From positions 248,001-312,000 of the forward strand of contig JAAEZQ010000001.1 of NCBI GenBank assembly GCA_018222805.1: a stretch of 64,000 nt of DNA. Reading direction: 5' to 3'. Shown in pieces: positions 29,305-38,823 of this stretch. The DNA comes from Vibrionaceae bacterium. Lineage in GTDB: Bacteria; Pseudomonadota; Gammaproteobacteria; Enterobacterales; Vibrionaceae. Under the pieces are notes generated by a model. That model was not told the origin of the DNA. It searched no databases and saw only the letters and a program-made list of their open reading frames with translations. Made by a program: the position numbers and the translations under genes. Positions within the stretch are counted from its first letter, which is position 1; each line of letters begins with the position of its first letter.

Positions 29305-29937
29305 CTACTTGCTATCGCCAAAACGTTCTAAATAAAGAACGGTAGCTGCTGTGCGGGACGGAACTCTCAATTTTTTTAGCAAACTTTTCATGTGTACTTT
29401 TACTGTCGACTCTGATATGAAAAGGCGATCAGCAATTTGTTTATTTCGAAACCCTTTCGCTACTTCTTTTAGTATTTGGCTTTCACGCTCGGTCAACGCA
29501 GCAAATACATCTTCTTGATCCCCACGCTCGCTGAGATATTTTGTCACTTCCTGACTGTATGTTTTGTCACCACTACGAGCCTGCTTCAACAACTCAACTA
29601 GCTCATCTGGCTCGGTATCTTTTAGCAAGTACCCATCGGCACCAGTGCGAACAATTGCATCAATATCCGCTGGGCTATCCGATACCGTCAGAATAACAAT
29701 GCGCGCTTCACACCCGTCAGCTCGTAAAGCTTTTAGGGTATCTAAGCCAGACATTCCCTTCATATTGAGATCGAGAAGCACTAAATCCAGTTCCAATTCA
29801 TGCGCTTTAGCAACAGCGTCCGCACCGTTACTCGCTTCTGCAACAATTTCAAACTCTGGCTCGAAACTTAAAAGCTGTTGGATACCACGTCGCATTAGTG
29901 GATGGTCATCCACCAGCATTACTTTACACGCTGTCAA
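29305..29937 (-). CDS. narP: Nitrate/nitrite response regulator NarP
   Basis: A 210-residue NarL/FixJ-type regulator. The receiver (1-120) has the acidic pair D10-D11, the phosphorylated D56 and the Lys in LLKD; the C-terminal LuxR-type helix-turn-helix (about 145-205) has LTERESQILKEVAKG. The start is a TTG inside the narQ end (14-base overlap), giving the VMLVDDHPLMRRG opening typical of NarP/NarL. Pairing with NarQ and the divergent nap operon favours the name NarP over NarL. Confidence 0.88.
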   Translation of the reverse strand: MTACKVMLVDDHPLMRRGIQQLLSFEPEFEIVAEASNGADAVAKAHELELDLVLLDLNMKGMSGLDTLKALRADGCEARIVILTVSDSPADIDAIVRTGADGYLLKDTEPDELVELLKQARSGDKTYSQEVTKYLSERGDQEDVFAALTERESQILKEVAKGFRNKQIADRLFISESTVKVHMKSLLKKLRVPSRTAATVLYLERFGDSK

Positions 29938-31660
29938 TGTTTACTTCCTTACTATGTTGGAATTCAAGTGTTACGGTACAACCATTGTTTTTCGACGCGA
30001 CCACATGAAGGTCAGCATGCAGCCTTGTTGCTCTCTCCTGCATGATACTCATACCGTAATGATTAATTTTTTGGTCTTGATGATCAAAGCCTAACCCGTC
30101 ATCTTCTATTGTTACTGTGATCTTCCCGTCACAATCGAGGCACTGAATAACAATATTATCCGCTTGCGCATGCTTCATCGCGTTAAGGGTTGCTTCCCTG
30201 ATCAACTGCAGTAAATGCACCTGTTGATGCGCATCTAACTCTGTTGAAGAAAGACGGTTATTTAGAGATATCTTAGCGGCCGTTTGTTCATTCAATGTCG
30301 CTACCATTTCTTGCAACGCCTGTCCGAAACTGCCCTCTTTTATTGTTAAGCGGAAGGTTGTGAGTAGCTCCCTCAACTGAGTATACGCAGCCGATAATCC
30401 CGTATCCAGCTCAGCAATTACCTGATTAGCTTGTGATATCGCCTTTTCATCCGGTAAATTTTTCACGCTTCTCTTAAGCAAAGCGACTTGAATTTTCAGG
30501 TAAGAAAGCGCCTGAGCCAATGAATCATGCAATTCTCGCGCAATGGTGGCCCGCTCTTCCATTAACAAAATTTGCTCCGCTTGACGCTGGGCTCGATTGT
30601 AATACACAGCACGGGAAATAATTTGTACAAAGTTATCTATTAAGGAGTCATTCGGACAAGGTAGCCCCGCCTTCCAATACAGATACCCCAAGTGCTCACC
30701 ATCAAGTATAAGCGTCTCTGCATGGCAGGCTTCATCACAGTCATTACAACACTCTTCTCCTTCAGTGAGGATCCAATTTGGCTCGCCAAGCTGTTCTATC
30801 TCCAGTTTGACCGCCTTAATGCCTTCCAGGCTAGCAAGATGCTGTAAAATCGCTTGAAAGTTATCCTGGCTAATTCGTGAAGCAGTCAGCTCTTTTGAAG
30901 AATCATATAACACTTCAAGCGATTGATTAGCTTGTTGTAACTTGCGCGTCTTTTCGTCCACGGCTTTTTCTAACCCACGGTAGAGTTTCCCAAGATCAGT
31001 TGCCATACGATTAAAGGTACGCGTCAATATGCCCATTTCATTGTTGCTTGGTGCTTCAAGCGCAATATTGAAAGAGCGATTTTGTATCTGCTCACTCGCA
31101 ACGACCAAAGAGCGCAGTGGCTTAACCACTTCGCGTCGCACAAAGAGAACTACGAATATACTGGCACAGAGAATCCCGCCGAGACCAAGACCACCGATCC
31201 ACGCCAGGTTGATCAACTTTTGTTCTGAAAAGCTTTGCAGCTTAAATACAAATGCATCTATCTGCTGAACGAACCCAGCAACTAACATTTGGTAGTCACT
31301 CGGGTCCTTCCTTTTTAGAACAACTTTTAGTTCATGCCATCGAGAAATTAAACCGTAATAGTCTTGGATAATGTCTTCAGGGACCGACCAACTTTGCAAC
31401 GCTTTCATCGACGGTGAATAAATGGAACGCTCAAATGCTTCGATATGTGCTGAGTAATCAACGGACTTGATCTGAATGTCATTAGCCAAACGATAACTCT
31501 GCATACGCATGGACCCTGCAACATTAACCGCTTCAGCATCGTTGAGGCTAGACGCCAGCGTGAAAATAGCAAAGCCAGTTGTTGCAATCGATAGCAACAA
31601 AATGATCAGCATTGCAGAAGCAATCGTCCCAGTTACTGACTTTTTCACATTTTTAAACAA
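29924..31660 (-). CDS. narQ: Nitrate/nitrite sensor histidine kinase NarQ
   Basis: A sensor of about 578 residues. TM1 follows the short N-terminus; the periplasmic P-box nitrate site is NVAGSMRMQSYRLAND; then TM2, HAMP, a central GAF-like part with a Cys cluster (EECCNDCDEACH), and an HPK7-type kinase (RELHDSLAQALSYLKIQ with the phosphorylated His, and the G boxes DDGLGFD). I prefer a TTG start at 31660 with GAGGA upstream; an ATG at 31708 would add 16 residues. narP overlaps its end. Confidence 0.9.
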   Translation of the reverse strand: MFKNVKKSVTGTIASAMLIILLLSIATTGFAIFTLASSLNDAEAVNVAGSMRMQSYRLANDIQIKSVDYSAHIEAFERSIYSPSMKALQSWSVPEDIIQDYYGLISRWHELKVVLKRKDPSDYQMLVAGFVQQIDAFVFKLQSFSEQKLINLAWIGGLGLGGILCASIFVVLFVRREVVKPLRSLVVASEQIQNRSFNIALEAPSNNEMGILTRTFNRMATDLGKLYRGLEKAVDEKTRKLQQANQSLEVLYDSSKELTASRISQDNFQAILQHLASLEGIKAVKLEIEQLGEPNWILTEGEECCNDCDEACHAETLILDGEHLGYLYWKAGLPCPNDSLIDNFVQIISRAVYYNRAQRQAEQILLMEERATIARELHDSLAQALSYLKIQVALLKRSVKNLPDEKAISQANQVIAELDTGLSAAYTQLRELLTTFRLTIKEGSFGQALQEMVATLNEQTAAKISLNNRLSSTELDAHQQVHLLQLIREATLNAMKHAQADNIVIQCLDCDGKITVTIEDDGLGFDHQDQKINHYGMSIMQERATRLHADLHVVASKNNGCTVTLEFQHSKEVNIDSV

Positions 31661-31753
31661 CCTGAGTTCCTCACTTTGTTGTCCGATTGGCTTGTACAGT
31701 GAGCCCATGACGTTTCAGACTCATCAATATGTGATCACCCGCGACGGAATTTA

Positions 31754-31767
31754 TTGATCTAAAACAA
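31754..31767. promoter_or_regulatory. Candidate FNR site upstream of napF
   Basis: TTGATCTAAAACAA differs from the FNR consensus TTGAT-N4-ATCAA by one base. It lies between the divergent narQ and napF genes, where oxygen control is expected. Confidence 0.5.
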
Positions 31768-31781
31768 CAATGCCCCCCAAT

Positions 31782-31797
31782 TAACCCCTTGGAGGTA
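31782..31797. promoter_or_regulatory. Candidate NarP 7-2-7 site upstream of napF
   Basis: TAACCCCTTGGAGGTA fits the inverted heptamer pattern of NarP sites (TACYYMT-N2-AKRRGTA) at most positions. It sits about 29 bp from the FNR candidate, centre to centre. Confidence 0.45.
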
Positions 31798-31921
31798 TTT
31801 ATACGAATATGTCAAAAACTACAATTTCGTGAGCGTTAATGACAGTTTATTAATGAAAATTCTGGACTAAGCTTACCTGAGTACAAAAATTTAAGTTGAA
31901 CATCCATGTTGAGGTGGCTAA

Positions 31922-32413
31922 GTGGTAGACCTTTCAAGAAGAAGACTGTTTGCGAGAAAAACGCATTCTAATGATGCGGTACGCCTACCTTGGTTAGCGC
32001 AGCCTGAACACTTTACCGACGGTTGTACACGCTGCGGAAAGTGCATTGATGTCTGCGAAACCAAAATTATAACCAAAAGTGACGGCGGATTCCCATCGGT
32101 CAATTTTACTATCGATGAATGTACGTTTTGTTATCAATGCGCAGATGCCTGTCCAGAGCCACTATTTTTAGCAAAAACAGAGCAACCTTGGCAGGCAAAA
32201 GCGGAAATAAATGACCGCTGTTTAGCTAAAAGCAATGTTGAATGCCGAAGCTGCGGGGATATGTGCGACCCAATGGCCATTCAGTTCAAATTAGAACTGG
32301 GGAAAGTAGCACAACCAATTTTAAACCTTGATGAATGTAACGGTTGTGGCGCATGTGTTTCAGTGTGTCCAACTGCATCCATCAATGTGAGCAATATAAA
32401 TATAACTGCCTGA
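31922..32413 (+). CDS. napF: Ferredoxin-type protein NapF
   Basis: A 163-residue cytoplasmic iron-sulfur protein that helps load the cluster of NapA. Cys groups follow the NapF pattern: CTRCGKCIDVC, CTFCYQCADAC, CRSCGDMC and CNGCGACVSVC. The start is GTG with GAGG about 7 bases upstream. First gene of napFDABC. Confidence 0.93.
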   Translation: MVDLSRRRLFARKTHSNDAVRLPWLAQPEHFTDGCTRCGKCIDVCETKIITKSDGGFPSVNFTIDECTFCYQCADACPEPLFLAKTEQPWQAKAEINDRCLAKSNVECRSCGDMCDPMAIQFKLELGKVAQPILNLDECNGCGACVSVCPTASINVSNINITA

Positions 32414-32448
32414 ACTGTGTATAGAAAGGCAACAACTGAGAGATCTAT

Positions 32449-32757
32449 ATGTCACTAAATGAAGTGCATATTTCAAGTTTGGTAGTACACGTACTGCCTG
32501 AGCATCTGGATGAGATTAAAGCCCAGATCAAAGCATATGAAAATGCAGAGATCTACGGCGACAGTCCAGAGGGCAAGATCGTTGTGGTGCTTGAAACCGA
32601 AAACCAAGGCTTCATCACCGATACTATCGATGCGATTAATAATTTACCGAATGTCTTAAGTACAGTCCTAGTTTACCACCAAATTGAGACTGAGCTTGAA
32701 CAAGCTGATGACCAAGACACTGGAACACAACATTCCCAAATCGAGGGTGAAGTATGA
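32449..32757 (+). CDS. napD: NapA signal-peptide chaperone NapD
   Basis: A 102-residue protein of the NapD family ([18 protein letters not shown]) that binds the twin-arginine signal of NapA and prevents early export. Its TGA overlaps the napA start by four bases (ATGA), so the two are coupled. Confidence 0.93.
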   Translation: MSLNEVHISSLVVHVLPEHLDEIKAQIKAYENAEIYGDSPEGKIVVVLETENQGFITDTIDAINNLPNVLSTVLVYHQIETELEQADDQDTGTQHSQIEGEV

Positions 32758-35243
32758 AAATGACAAGACGTGCGTTTGTGAAAGCAAACGCGGCTGCATC
32801 AGCTGCTGCTGTCGCAGGTATTACACTACCAGCCTCTGCCGCTAACCTGATTGCAAGCTCTGATCAAAGCAAAATTACTTGGGACAAAGCGCCTTGTCGT
32901 TTTTGTGGTACAGGCTGTTCTGTTCTTGTTGGCACGCAAAACGGCAAAGTAGTGGCCACGCAAGGTGATCCAGAAGCACCAGTGAACAAAGGCTTGAACT
33001 GCATCAAAGGTTACTTCCTTTCTAAAATCATGTACGGGCAAGACCGTCTGACTCAGCCATTACTTCGTATGAAAGATGGCAAATACCATAAAGATGGCGA
33101 CTTTACTCCGGTATCTTGGGATGCTGCCTTCGATATTATGGCAGAGAAATGGAAAGCATCTTTAGAGAAAAAGGGACCAACGAGTATCGGTATGTTTGGT
33201 TCTGGTCAATGGACCGTAATGGAAGGCTACGCTGCGGCAAAAATGATGAAAGCAGGCTTCCGTTCGAATAACATTGACCCGAACGCACGTCACTGTATGG
33301 CCTCTGCAGTTGTCGGCTTCATGCGCGCGTTTGGTATTGATGAGCCAATGGGCTGTTATGATGACTTCGAGAACGCCGATGCATTTGTGCTTTGGGGTTC
33401 TAACATGGCCGAGATGCACCCTGTACTCTGGACACGTATCACTGACCGTCGTCTGAGTCACCCTCACGTGAAAGTAAACGTACTTTCTACCTACTACCAC
33501 CGTTCATTTGAGTTGGCTGACCAGGGTTACATTTTTAATCCTCAGTCTGACCTTGCGATCGCAAACTTTATTGCGAACTACATCATCGAAAATGATGCGG
33601 TAAACTGGGACTTCGTCAACAAGCACACTAACTTTACACAGGCTGATACTGATATCGGCTACGGCTTACGTGATGAAGACCCATTACAAAAAGCGGCAAA
33701 GAATCCAAACTCAGGCAAACTTACTTCTATCTCTTTTGAAGAGTATAAAAAATCTGTCGCTCCTTACACAGTTGAGAAAGCGTCAGAAATTTCTGGTGTT
33801 GAGAAAGAGAAACTGATCGAGCTTGCTAAACAATACGCTGATCCAAATACCAAAGTCATGTCACTTTGGACCATGGGTATGAACCAACATACTCGCGGTG
33901 TATGGATGAACAACCTGGTTTACAACATCCACCTACTAACGGGTAAAATCGCGACTCCGGGGAACAGTCCATTCTCATTAACTGGCCAACCATCAGCTTG
34001 TGGTACAGCACGTGAAGTAGGTACCTTTGCTCACCGTCTGCCAGCGGACATGGTTGTAGCAAACCCTAAACACCGTGAGATCGCAGAGAAAATCTGGAAA
34101 TTGCCTGAAGGTACGATTCCGCCAAAACCTGGCTTTCACGCTGTACTCCAAGATCGCATGCTGAACGATGGTGTGTTGAACTGTTACTGGGTTCAATGTA
34201 ACAACAACATGCAAGCAGGTCCGAACATTAACACAGAGCGTCTTCCTGGTTACCGTAACCCGGAAAACTTCATCGTGGTATCTGATCCATACCCAACCGC
34301 GACGGCACAAGCGGCTGACTTGGTTCTTCCTACCGCAATGTGGATTGAGAAAGAAGGCGCTTACGGTAACGCAGAACGCCGTACTCAGGCCTGGTATCAA
34401 CAAGTTGGTACTGTGGGTGAAGCGAAATCGGATCTATGGCAGGTCATGGAATTCGCGAAACGCTTCAAAATGGAAGAAGTGTGGCCTGAAGAGTTACTTG
34501 CAAAAGCGCCAGAGTATCGCGGCAAAACCATGTATGACATGCTGTTTAAAAACGGTCAGGTCGACAAGTTCCCTGTCGAAGAGGCTCGTGAACTGAACGA
34601 CGATTCACATCACTTCGGCTACTACGTTCAAAAAGGTTTGTTCGAAGAGTATGCTACATTTGGTCGCGGTCATGGTCACGACTTAGCACCATACGATGTT
34701 TACCACACTGTACGCGGCTTACGCTGGCCAGTTGTTGATGGCAAGGAAACACAATGGCGCTTTAAAGAAGGCTCAGATCCATACGCGAAAGCAGGCTCAG
34801 GTTGGGACTTCTATGGTAACGCGGATGGTAAAGCGAAGATCATCTCTGCACCATACGAAGCGCCACCAGAAATGCCGGACTCAGAATACGACTTATGGCT
34901 ATGTACTGGCCGTGTTCTTGAACACTGGCATACTGGCACCATGACTCGTCGTGTTCCTGAGCTTTACAAAGCGGTTCCAGACGCAGTGTGTTACATGCAC
35001 CCGGATGACGCGAAAGCACGTAATGTTCGTCGCGGAGAAGAAATACTCATCGCCAATAAACGTGGTGAAGTCCGTGCTCGTGTAGAAACTCGAGGTCGTA
35101 ACCGTCCGCCAAAAGGCTTGGTCTTTGTACCATTCTTTGATGCTCGTATTTTGATTAACAAGTTAATCCTGGATGCGACTGACCCACTGTCAAAACAGAC
35201 AGACTTTAAAAAGTGTCCAGTCAAAATCACCAAGATCGCTTAA
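32754..35243 (+). CDS. napA: Periplasmic nitrate reductase catalytic subunit NapA
   Basis: An 829-residue molybdopterin enzyme that reduces nitrate to nitrite in the periplasm. It has a twin-arginine signal ([12 protein letters not shown], cleaved after PASA), the 4Fe-4S motif [10 protein letters not shown] with Cys further on in GLNCIKGYF, and the Mo-ligand Cys in ARHCMASAV (about residue 180). It receives electrons from NapB and NapC. Needs the MoeA/MoeB cofactor pathway present at the left end of the window. Full length. Confidence 0.97.
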   Translation: MKMTRRAFVKANAAASAAAVAGITLPASAANLIASSDQSKITWDKAPCRFCGTGCSVLVGTQNGKVVATQGDPEAPVNKGLNCIKGYFLSKIMYGQDRLTQPLLRMKDGKYHKDGDFTPVSWDAAFDIMAEKWKASLEKKGPTSIGMFGSGQWTVMEGYAAAKMMKAGFRSNNIDPNARHCMASAVVGFMRAFGIDEPMGCYDDFENADAFVLWGSNMAEMHPVLWTRITDRRLSHPHVKVNVLSTYYHRSFELADQGYIFNPQSDLAIANFIANYIIENDAVNWDFVNKHTNFTQADTDIGYGLRDEDPLQKAAKNPNSGKLTSISFEEYKKSVAPYTVEKASEISGVEKEKLIELAKQYADPNTKVMSLWTMGMNQHTRGVWMNNLVYNIHLLTGKIATPGNSPFSLTGQPSACGTAREVGTFAHRLPADMVVANPKHREIAEKIWKLPEGTIPPKPGFHAVLQDRMLNDGVLNCYWVQCNNNMQAGPNINTERLPGYRNPENFIVVSDPYPTATAQAADLVLPTAMWIEKEGAYGNAERRTQAWYQQVGTVGEAKSDLWQVMEFAKRFKMEEVWPEELLAKAPEYRGKTMYDMLFKNGQVDKFPVEEARELNDDSHHFGYYVQKGLFEEYATFGRGHGHDLAPYDVYHTVRGLRWPVVDGKETQWRFKEGSDPYAKAGSGWDFYGNADGKAKIISAPYEAPPEMPDSEYDLWLCTGRVLEHWHTGTMTRRVPELYKAVPDAVCYMHPDDAKARNVRRGEEILIANKRGEVRARVETRGRNRPPKGLVFVPFFDARILINKLILDATDPLSKQTDFKKCPVKITKIA

Positions 35244-35319
35244 TGCTTCAGATATCGAATAATACGGCCGCCCAAGCGGCGGCCTGAAAAAGAATTTAAG
35301 CCATAAAGGCGGAGAAGAA

Positions 35320-35778
35320 ATGATGAAAAAATTACTTGTCGCACTTCTATCAGTAGGTGCTTTAGTGACAGGCATTGCACAAGCTGAGTTAAACAACCCT
35401 GGAGGCACTGGCGGGTTAGAGTCTTTGCGCGGCATGTCTCAACTAGAAGATACTCGCGCTGCTGATGAGTTCAAAGATTACCCTAAGGATCAAATAGTTG
35501 AAGACAGCTATGTTTATCAGCCACCGTTGATTCCACATAGTATCCGTAACTATGAGGTCTCTTTGAACGCGAATAAATGCCTTGCCTGCCATAGCTGGAA
35601 GAATGCGAAAGAGTCAGGCGCTACAAAAATCAGCGTAACCCACTATGTTAACCGCCAAGACGCTGTACTGGCTGATGTCTCTCCTCGTCGCTTCTTCTGT
35701 TTGCAATGTCACGTTCCGCAAACTGATGCGAAGCCACTAGTGGAAAATGAATTCCAATCCGTAGATTCACTTCAGTAA
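35320..35778 (+). CDS. napB: Periplasmic nitrate reductase small subunit NapB (diheme cytochrome c)
   Basis: A 152-residue periplasmic cytochrome: signal peptide ending IAQA, then two CxxCH heme sites (CLACH and CLQCH). It passes electrons from NapC to NapA. Two ATG codons in tandem (35320, 35323) follow GGAG; either may be used. Confidence 0.95.
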   Translation: MMKKLLVALLSVGALVTGIAQAELNNPGGTGGLESLRGMSQLEDTRAADEFKDYPKDQIVEDSYVYQPPLIPHSIRNYEVSLNANKCLACHSWKNAKESGATKISVTHYVNRQDAVLADVSPRRFFCLQCHVPQTDAKPLVENEFQSVDSLQ

Positions 35779-35806
35779 TTGAAACGCGAGTGCTAAGAGG
35801 TTACTT

Positions 35807-36385
35807 ATGAAAATACTTAAAGCGTTTTGGAATAGACTGAAGAGCCCGAGCAAAGCTGCCGCTGGCGTGGTTTTATTCCTAGGTTTTGCTGGTGGTCTGC
35901 TGTTTTGGGGCGCATTTAACACAGGGATGGAAGCGACGAATACCGAAGAGTTCTGTTCTGGCTGTCACGCGCCAATCGTGGCTGAAATCAGAGAAACAAT
36001 CCACTACTCAAACCGTTCAGGGGTACGCGCTATCTGTTCAGATTGTCACGTTCCTCATGAATGGACGGATAAGATCGTACGTAAGGTGCAGGCTTCCAAA
36101 GAGTTGTTTGCTCACTATGTGCTTCGTACCATTGATACGCCGGAGAAATTCCAGGAACGTCGCGGGCATTTGGCAGAGCGTGAGTGGGCTCGTATGAAGA
36201 AAAACGACTCTTTAGAGTGCCGTAACTGCCACGAGTTCGACTATATGGACTATTCACAACAAGGCTCTCGTGCTTCTGCTCAACACTCAACAGCGTTAGC
36301 TTCAGGCGATAAAACCTGTGTCGATTGTCATAAAGGTATCGCACATAAATTACCTGATATGCACGGCGTAGAAGGCTGGCAATAA
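35807..36385 (+). CDS. napC: Tetraheme quinol dehydrogenase NapC
   Basis: A 192-residue NapC/NirT cytochrome with one N-terminal membrane anchor (AAAGVVLFLGFAGGLLFWG) and four CxxCH heme sites (CSGCH, CSDCH, CRNCH, CVDCH). It oxidises quinol in the inner membrane and feeds NapB. Confidence 0.95.
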   Translation: MKILKAFWNRLKSPSKAAAGVVLFLGFAGGLLFWGAFNTGMEATNTEEFCSGCHAPIVAEIRETIHYSNRSGVRAICSDCHVPHEWTDKIVRKVQASKELFAHYVLRTIDTPEKFQERRGHLAEREWARMKKNDSLECRNCHEFDYMDYSQQGSRASAQHSTALASGDKTCVDCHKGIAHKLPDMHGVEGWQ

Positions 36386-36397
36386 GGAGAACTGACC

Positions 36398-36532
36398 ATG
36401 AGTACACTAGAATCTGTGATTTGGCACATCCTTGGATACAGCGCAATGCCGGTAATCATTTTGTCTGGTTTTGTCGGCGTCGCTGCCGTTTCTCTGTGGG
36501 TTTTGTCGCTAGGTAAAGATAAGAACCTGTAA
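36398..36532 (+). CDS. 44-residue membrane protein at the end of the nap operon
   Basis: A very short gene 12 bases after napC, with AAGGAGAA before its ATG. The product MSTLESVIWHILGYSAMPVI continues into one transmembrane helix (about 14-38) and a short charged tail. From memory it fits the TIGR02808 group of small proteins found in vibrios. By size and operon position it resembles NapE, but the sequence is not clearly NapE. A small nap accessory subunit is a fair guess. A terminator follows. Confidence 0.75.
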   Translation: MSTLESVIWHILGYSAMPVIILSGFVGVAAVSLWVLSLGKDKNL

Positions 36533-36603
36533 TCCAAGAACGTAATGCATGGGTACCCAAACTTGCCAACGTTTGAATACTTTGTCCATGCACTGACTAC
36601 TAC

Positions 36604-36633
36604 AAAGCGCTGAGCAGATACTCAGCGCTTTTT
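36604..36633 (+). terminator. Terminator of the nap operon
   Basis: AAAGCGCTGAG, loop CAGATA, CTCAGCGCTTTTT. Confidence 0.92.
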
Positions 36634-36647
36634 CGTTTTTAGACATT

Positions 36648-36672
36648 AAAAAAAGCGACCACGAGGGTCGCT
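36648..36672 (-). terminator. Terminator of the pha operon
   Basis: AGCGACC and GGTCGCT arms; on the minus strand a run of seven or more T follows. It lies 50 bases after the phaC stop. Confidence 0.85.
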
Positions 36673-36721
36673 AAGAGTATCGCCAAATTTTAATACTAAA
36701 GGAAACGATGACCGTTTAAGC

Positions 36722-38491
36722 TTATTTCACAGGCAATACCTGTTTAACGTAAGTACCTGGCGCTTCATCAATCACGGGATTGTTTTCAGAGCCGATAGAG
36801 AATGGTTCAACTTGTTCTTCTGGATTGAACTGAAGTAACCATTCGTTCCAGTGTGTCCACCAGGATCCATCTTTACGCTCTGCATTGCTAAGCCATTCCT
36901 CAGCAGAGTCTTCTAGCGTATCGTTTAACCAATAGCCATATTTGCCCTTAGACGGAGGATTAACAATACCCGCGATGTGCCCCGACTCGCCTAGTACAAA
37001 CGTCTTGTTGCCGCCAGTGTTCAGAGCGCCACGATATGTACCTTGCCAAAGCGCAATATGGTCTTCCTTGGTCGATACAAAGTAGCTCGGGATTTTAATC
37101 TTATTCAGATCTATCCAGACGCCACCGATTTTCACGCCTTTATCTTGTATCAGTTTGTTTTCCAGATAGAGCTCTCGAAGCAGGAAGTTGTGCGCTGCAG
37201 CGCTGACGTTGGTACTGTCGCTGTTCCAGTACAACAAGTCGAAATTCACAGGACTATTACCTTTTAAGTAGTTGTCCACGTAGTAGTTCCAGTACAAGCT
37301 GTTTTCACGCAACAAGCTGAAAGTCACACTTAAAGAGCGGCCATCCATATAACCTTTCGCGTTGTTCTGCGCTTCGATTGCACTGATGATCACATCATTG
37401 ATATAAGCGCCAACTTCTCCCGGCTGAGAAAAATCGAGAAGCGTAGTAAAGAACGTCGCAGATTTAATGCGTTTTTTCATTCTCTTAGCAGCATAGTACG
37501 CAACAGTACTTGCAAGAACCGTCCCGCCAATACAGTACCCAACCGCATTGATCTGCTCTTGACCAGTAATGTCTTCAATCGCAGATACGGCTTTCACCAC
37601 ACCTTCTGTTACATAGTCACCAAACTCAACTTCGGCTTGCTCTTTGCCAGGATTACGCCAGGAAATCATAAATACACTATGTCCTTGCTCTAGCAGCCAA
37701 CGAACCATCGAGTTCTTCTCGGTGAGATCTAAGATGTAATACTTATTGATGAATGGCGGCACAATAAGTAGCGGCGTCGCGTTGACTTTCTCCGTCACCG
37801 GACGGTATTGGATCAGCTCAAACAGTTCGTTTTTGAAAACCACGTCACCCGCTGTGGTTGCGACATCTTCACCTACACGGAAAGCATTGTTATTGGTCAT
37901 ACGGATTTTCAAAATGTCCGCGCTCGACTCTACGTCTTCTTTAAACTGTTCTAAACCTGCTAATAGGTTTTGACCGTTTTGCTCAAGGGTTAGTTTTAAA
38001 AGCTCTGGATTGGTTGCAATGAAGTTAGATGGGGAGAGGGCATTAATTGCTTGGCGGGAAAAGAAAATAATTCGCTCTTTCGCCTTCTCATCTAAGCCCT
38101 CTAATGACTCGATGGTATCCAAGTACGTTTTGCTAAATAGTAGATAAGATTGCTTGATGAAACTGTACATCGCCTCATTTTGCCAATCCTCATGAGAAAA
38201 ACGTTTATCGCCTCTATCCGCTTCTATTGTTTGCGTCTGGTTGCCTGCCAGAACAACGTTCTGCCAGATTTGCAACTGCTGCTCCCACCACTCGGCTTGC
38301 AGTTTAAGAATCGCAGCTGGTTGATTGGCAGCTTGTTCAAACAGTTTGGCAGTGTCCTCAAAGTTCACTTCTTGCATAGCCTTGTTCAAAGGAGAATTCA
38401 CGACTGCCTTGTTGACTTCGAAATCATGCCACCATTGTTGATTGGTTTCCTGAAGCTTTACAAGATAGTCCGAAAAGAAGTGTTGAAACAT
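36722..38491 (-). CDS. phaC: Class I poly(3-hydroxyalkanoate) synthase PhaC
   Basis: A 589-residue polymerase that links 3-hydroxyacyl-CoA units into storage polyester on granule surfaces. The catalytic Cys is residue 320 in GYCIGGT, the lipase-like box of PHA synthases; the conserved Asp and His follow in VSTKEDHIALW and GESGHIAGIVNPP. No phaE gene is near, so class I. ATG 38491 has AGGAG 7 bases upstream. It is the last gene of phaB-phaA-phaP-phaC and is separated from phaP by a MITE-like insertion. Confidence 0.95.
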   Translation of the reverse strand: MFQHFFSDYLVKLQETNQQWWHDFEVNKAVVNSPLNKAMQEVNFEDTAKLFEQAANQPAAILKLQAEWWEQQLQIWQNVVLAGNQTQTIEADRGDKRFSHEDWQNEAMYSFIKQSYLLFSKTYLDTIESLEGLDEKAKERIIFFSRQAINALSPSNFIATNPELLKLTLEQNGQNLLAGLEQFKEDVESSADILKIRMTNNNAFRVGEDVATTAGDVVFKNELFELIQYRPVTEKVNATPLLIVPPFINKYYILDLTEKNSMVRWLLEQGHSVFMISWRNPGKEQAEVEFGDYVTEGVVKAVSAIEDITGQEQINAVGYCIGGTVLASTVAYYAAKRMKKRIKSATFFTTLLDFSQPGEVGAYINDVIISAIEAQNNAKGYMDGRSLSVTFSLLRENSLYWNYYVDNYLKGNSPVNFDLLYWNSDSTNVSAAAHNFLLRELYLENKLIQDKGVKIGGVWIDLNKIKIPSYFVSTKEDHIALWQGTYRGALNTGGNKTFVLGESGHIAGIVNPPSKGKYGYWLNDTLEDSAEEWLSNAERKDGSWWTHWNEWLLQFNPEEQVEPFSIGSENNPVIDEAPGTYVKQVLPVK

Positions 38492-38512
38492 AGTCTTACT
38501 CCTATATTCGGA

Positions 38513-38810
38513 AAAAACAACGCCGCCCAAATCTAGGGTCTGTTGACCTTTTGAGCTGATTTTTGCAGCGGTTTGTGGGTTCTTTATACAAGGCAGAGGC
38601 TTTGAAATGTAGTTTACCTACTTGATAAGCCGATAACGCAGTAGAAAGGAGCCACAAACGCTGCCCGATGGGTTCGGCTAAAAGCGTTTTACTCTTTGTT
38701 GAGAGGTATTTTGCTTAGAGTGACTAAGCTACAAACCTCTCGCCGCGATTAAAACGCTTTTATCTCGAACAAAAACCAACCACGAAAGATTAACAGACCC
38801 TATGGCGGCG
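38513..38810 (-). terminator. phaP-phaC intergenic terminator split by an insertion
   Basis: On the minus strand, CGCCGCC (38810-38804) lies 14 bases after the phaP stop, and GGGCGGCG followed by TTGTTTTTT (38528-38513) lies just before the phaC ribosome site. Without the 269-bp element between them these form a normal GC-rich terminator hairpin. It probably lowered phaC relative to phaP before the insertion. Confidence 0.65.
38534..38802. mobile_element. MITE-like non-coding element with TAGGGTCTGTT ends
   Basis: 269 bp bounded by perfect 11-bp inverted repeats (TAGGGTCTGTT at 38534, AACAGACCCTA ending 38802), including TA at each edge as a possible target duplication. Inside are two long imperfect hairpins: GCAGCGGTTTGTGG (38565-38578) with CCACAAACGCTGC (38652-38664), and nested arms AAAAGCGTTTTA (38680), GAGAGGT (38701), GCTTAG (38713) with CTAAGC, ACCTCTC and TAAAACGCTTT up to 38760. 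There is no ORF for a transposase. I recall similar repeats as frequent in vibrio genomes. Confidence 0.78.
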
Positions 38811-38823
38811 AGAATCGGACAAA

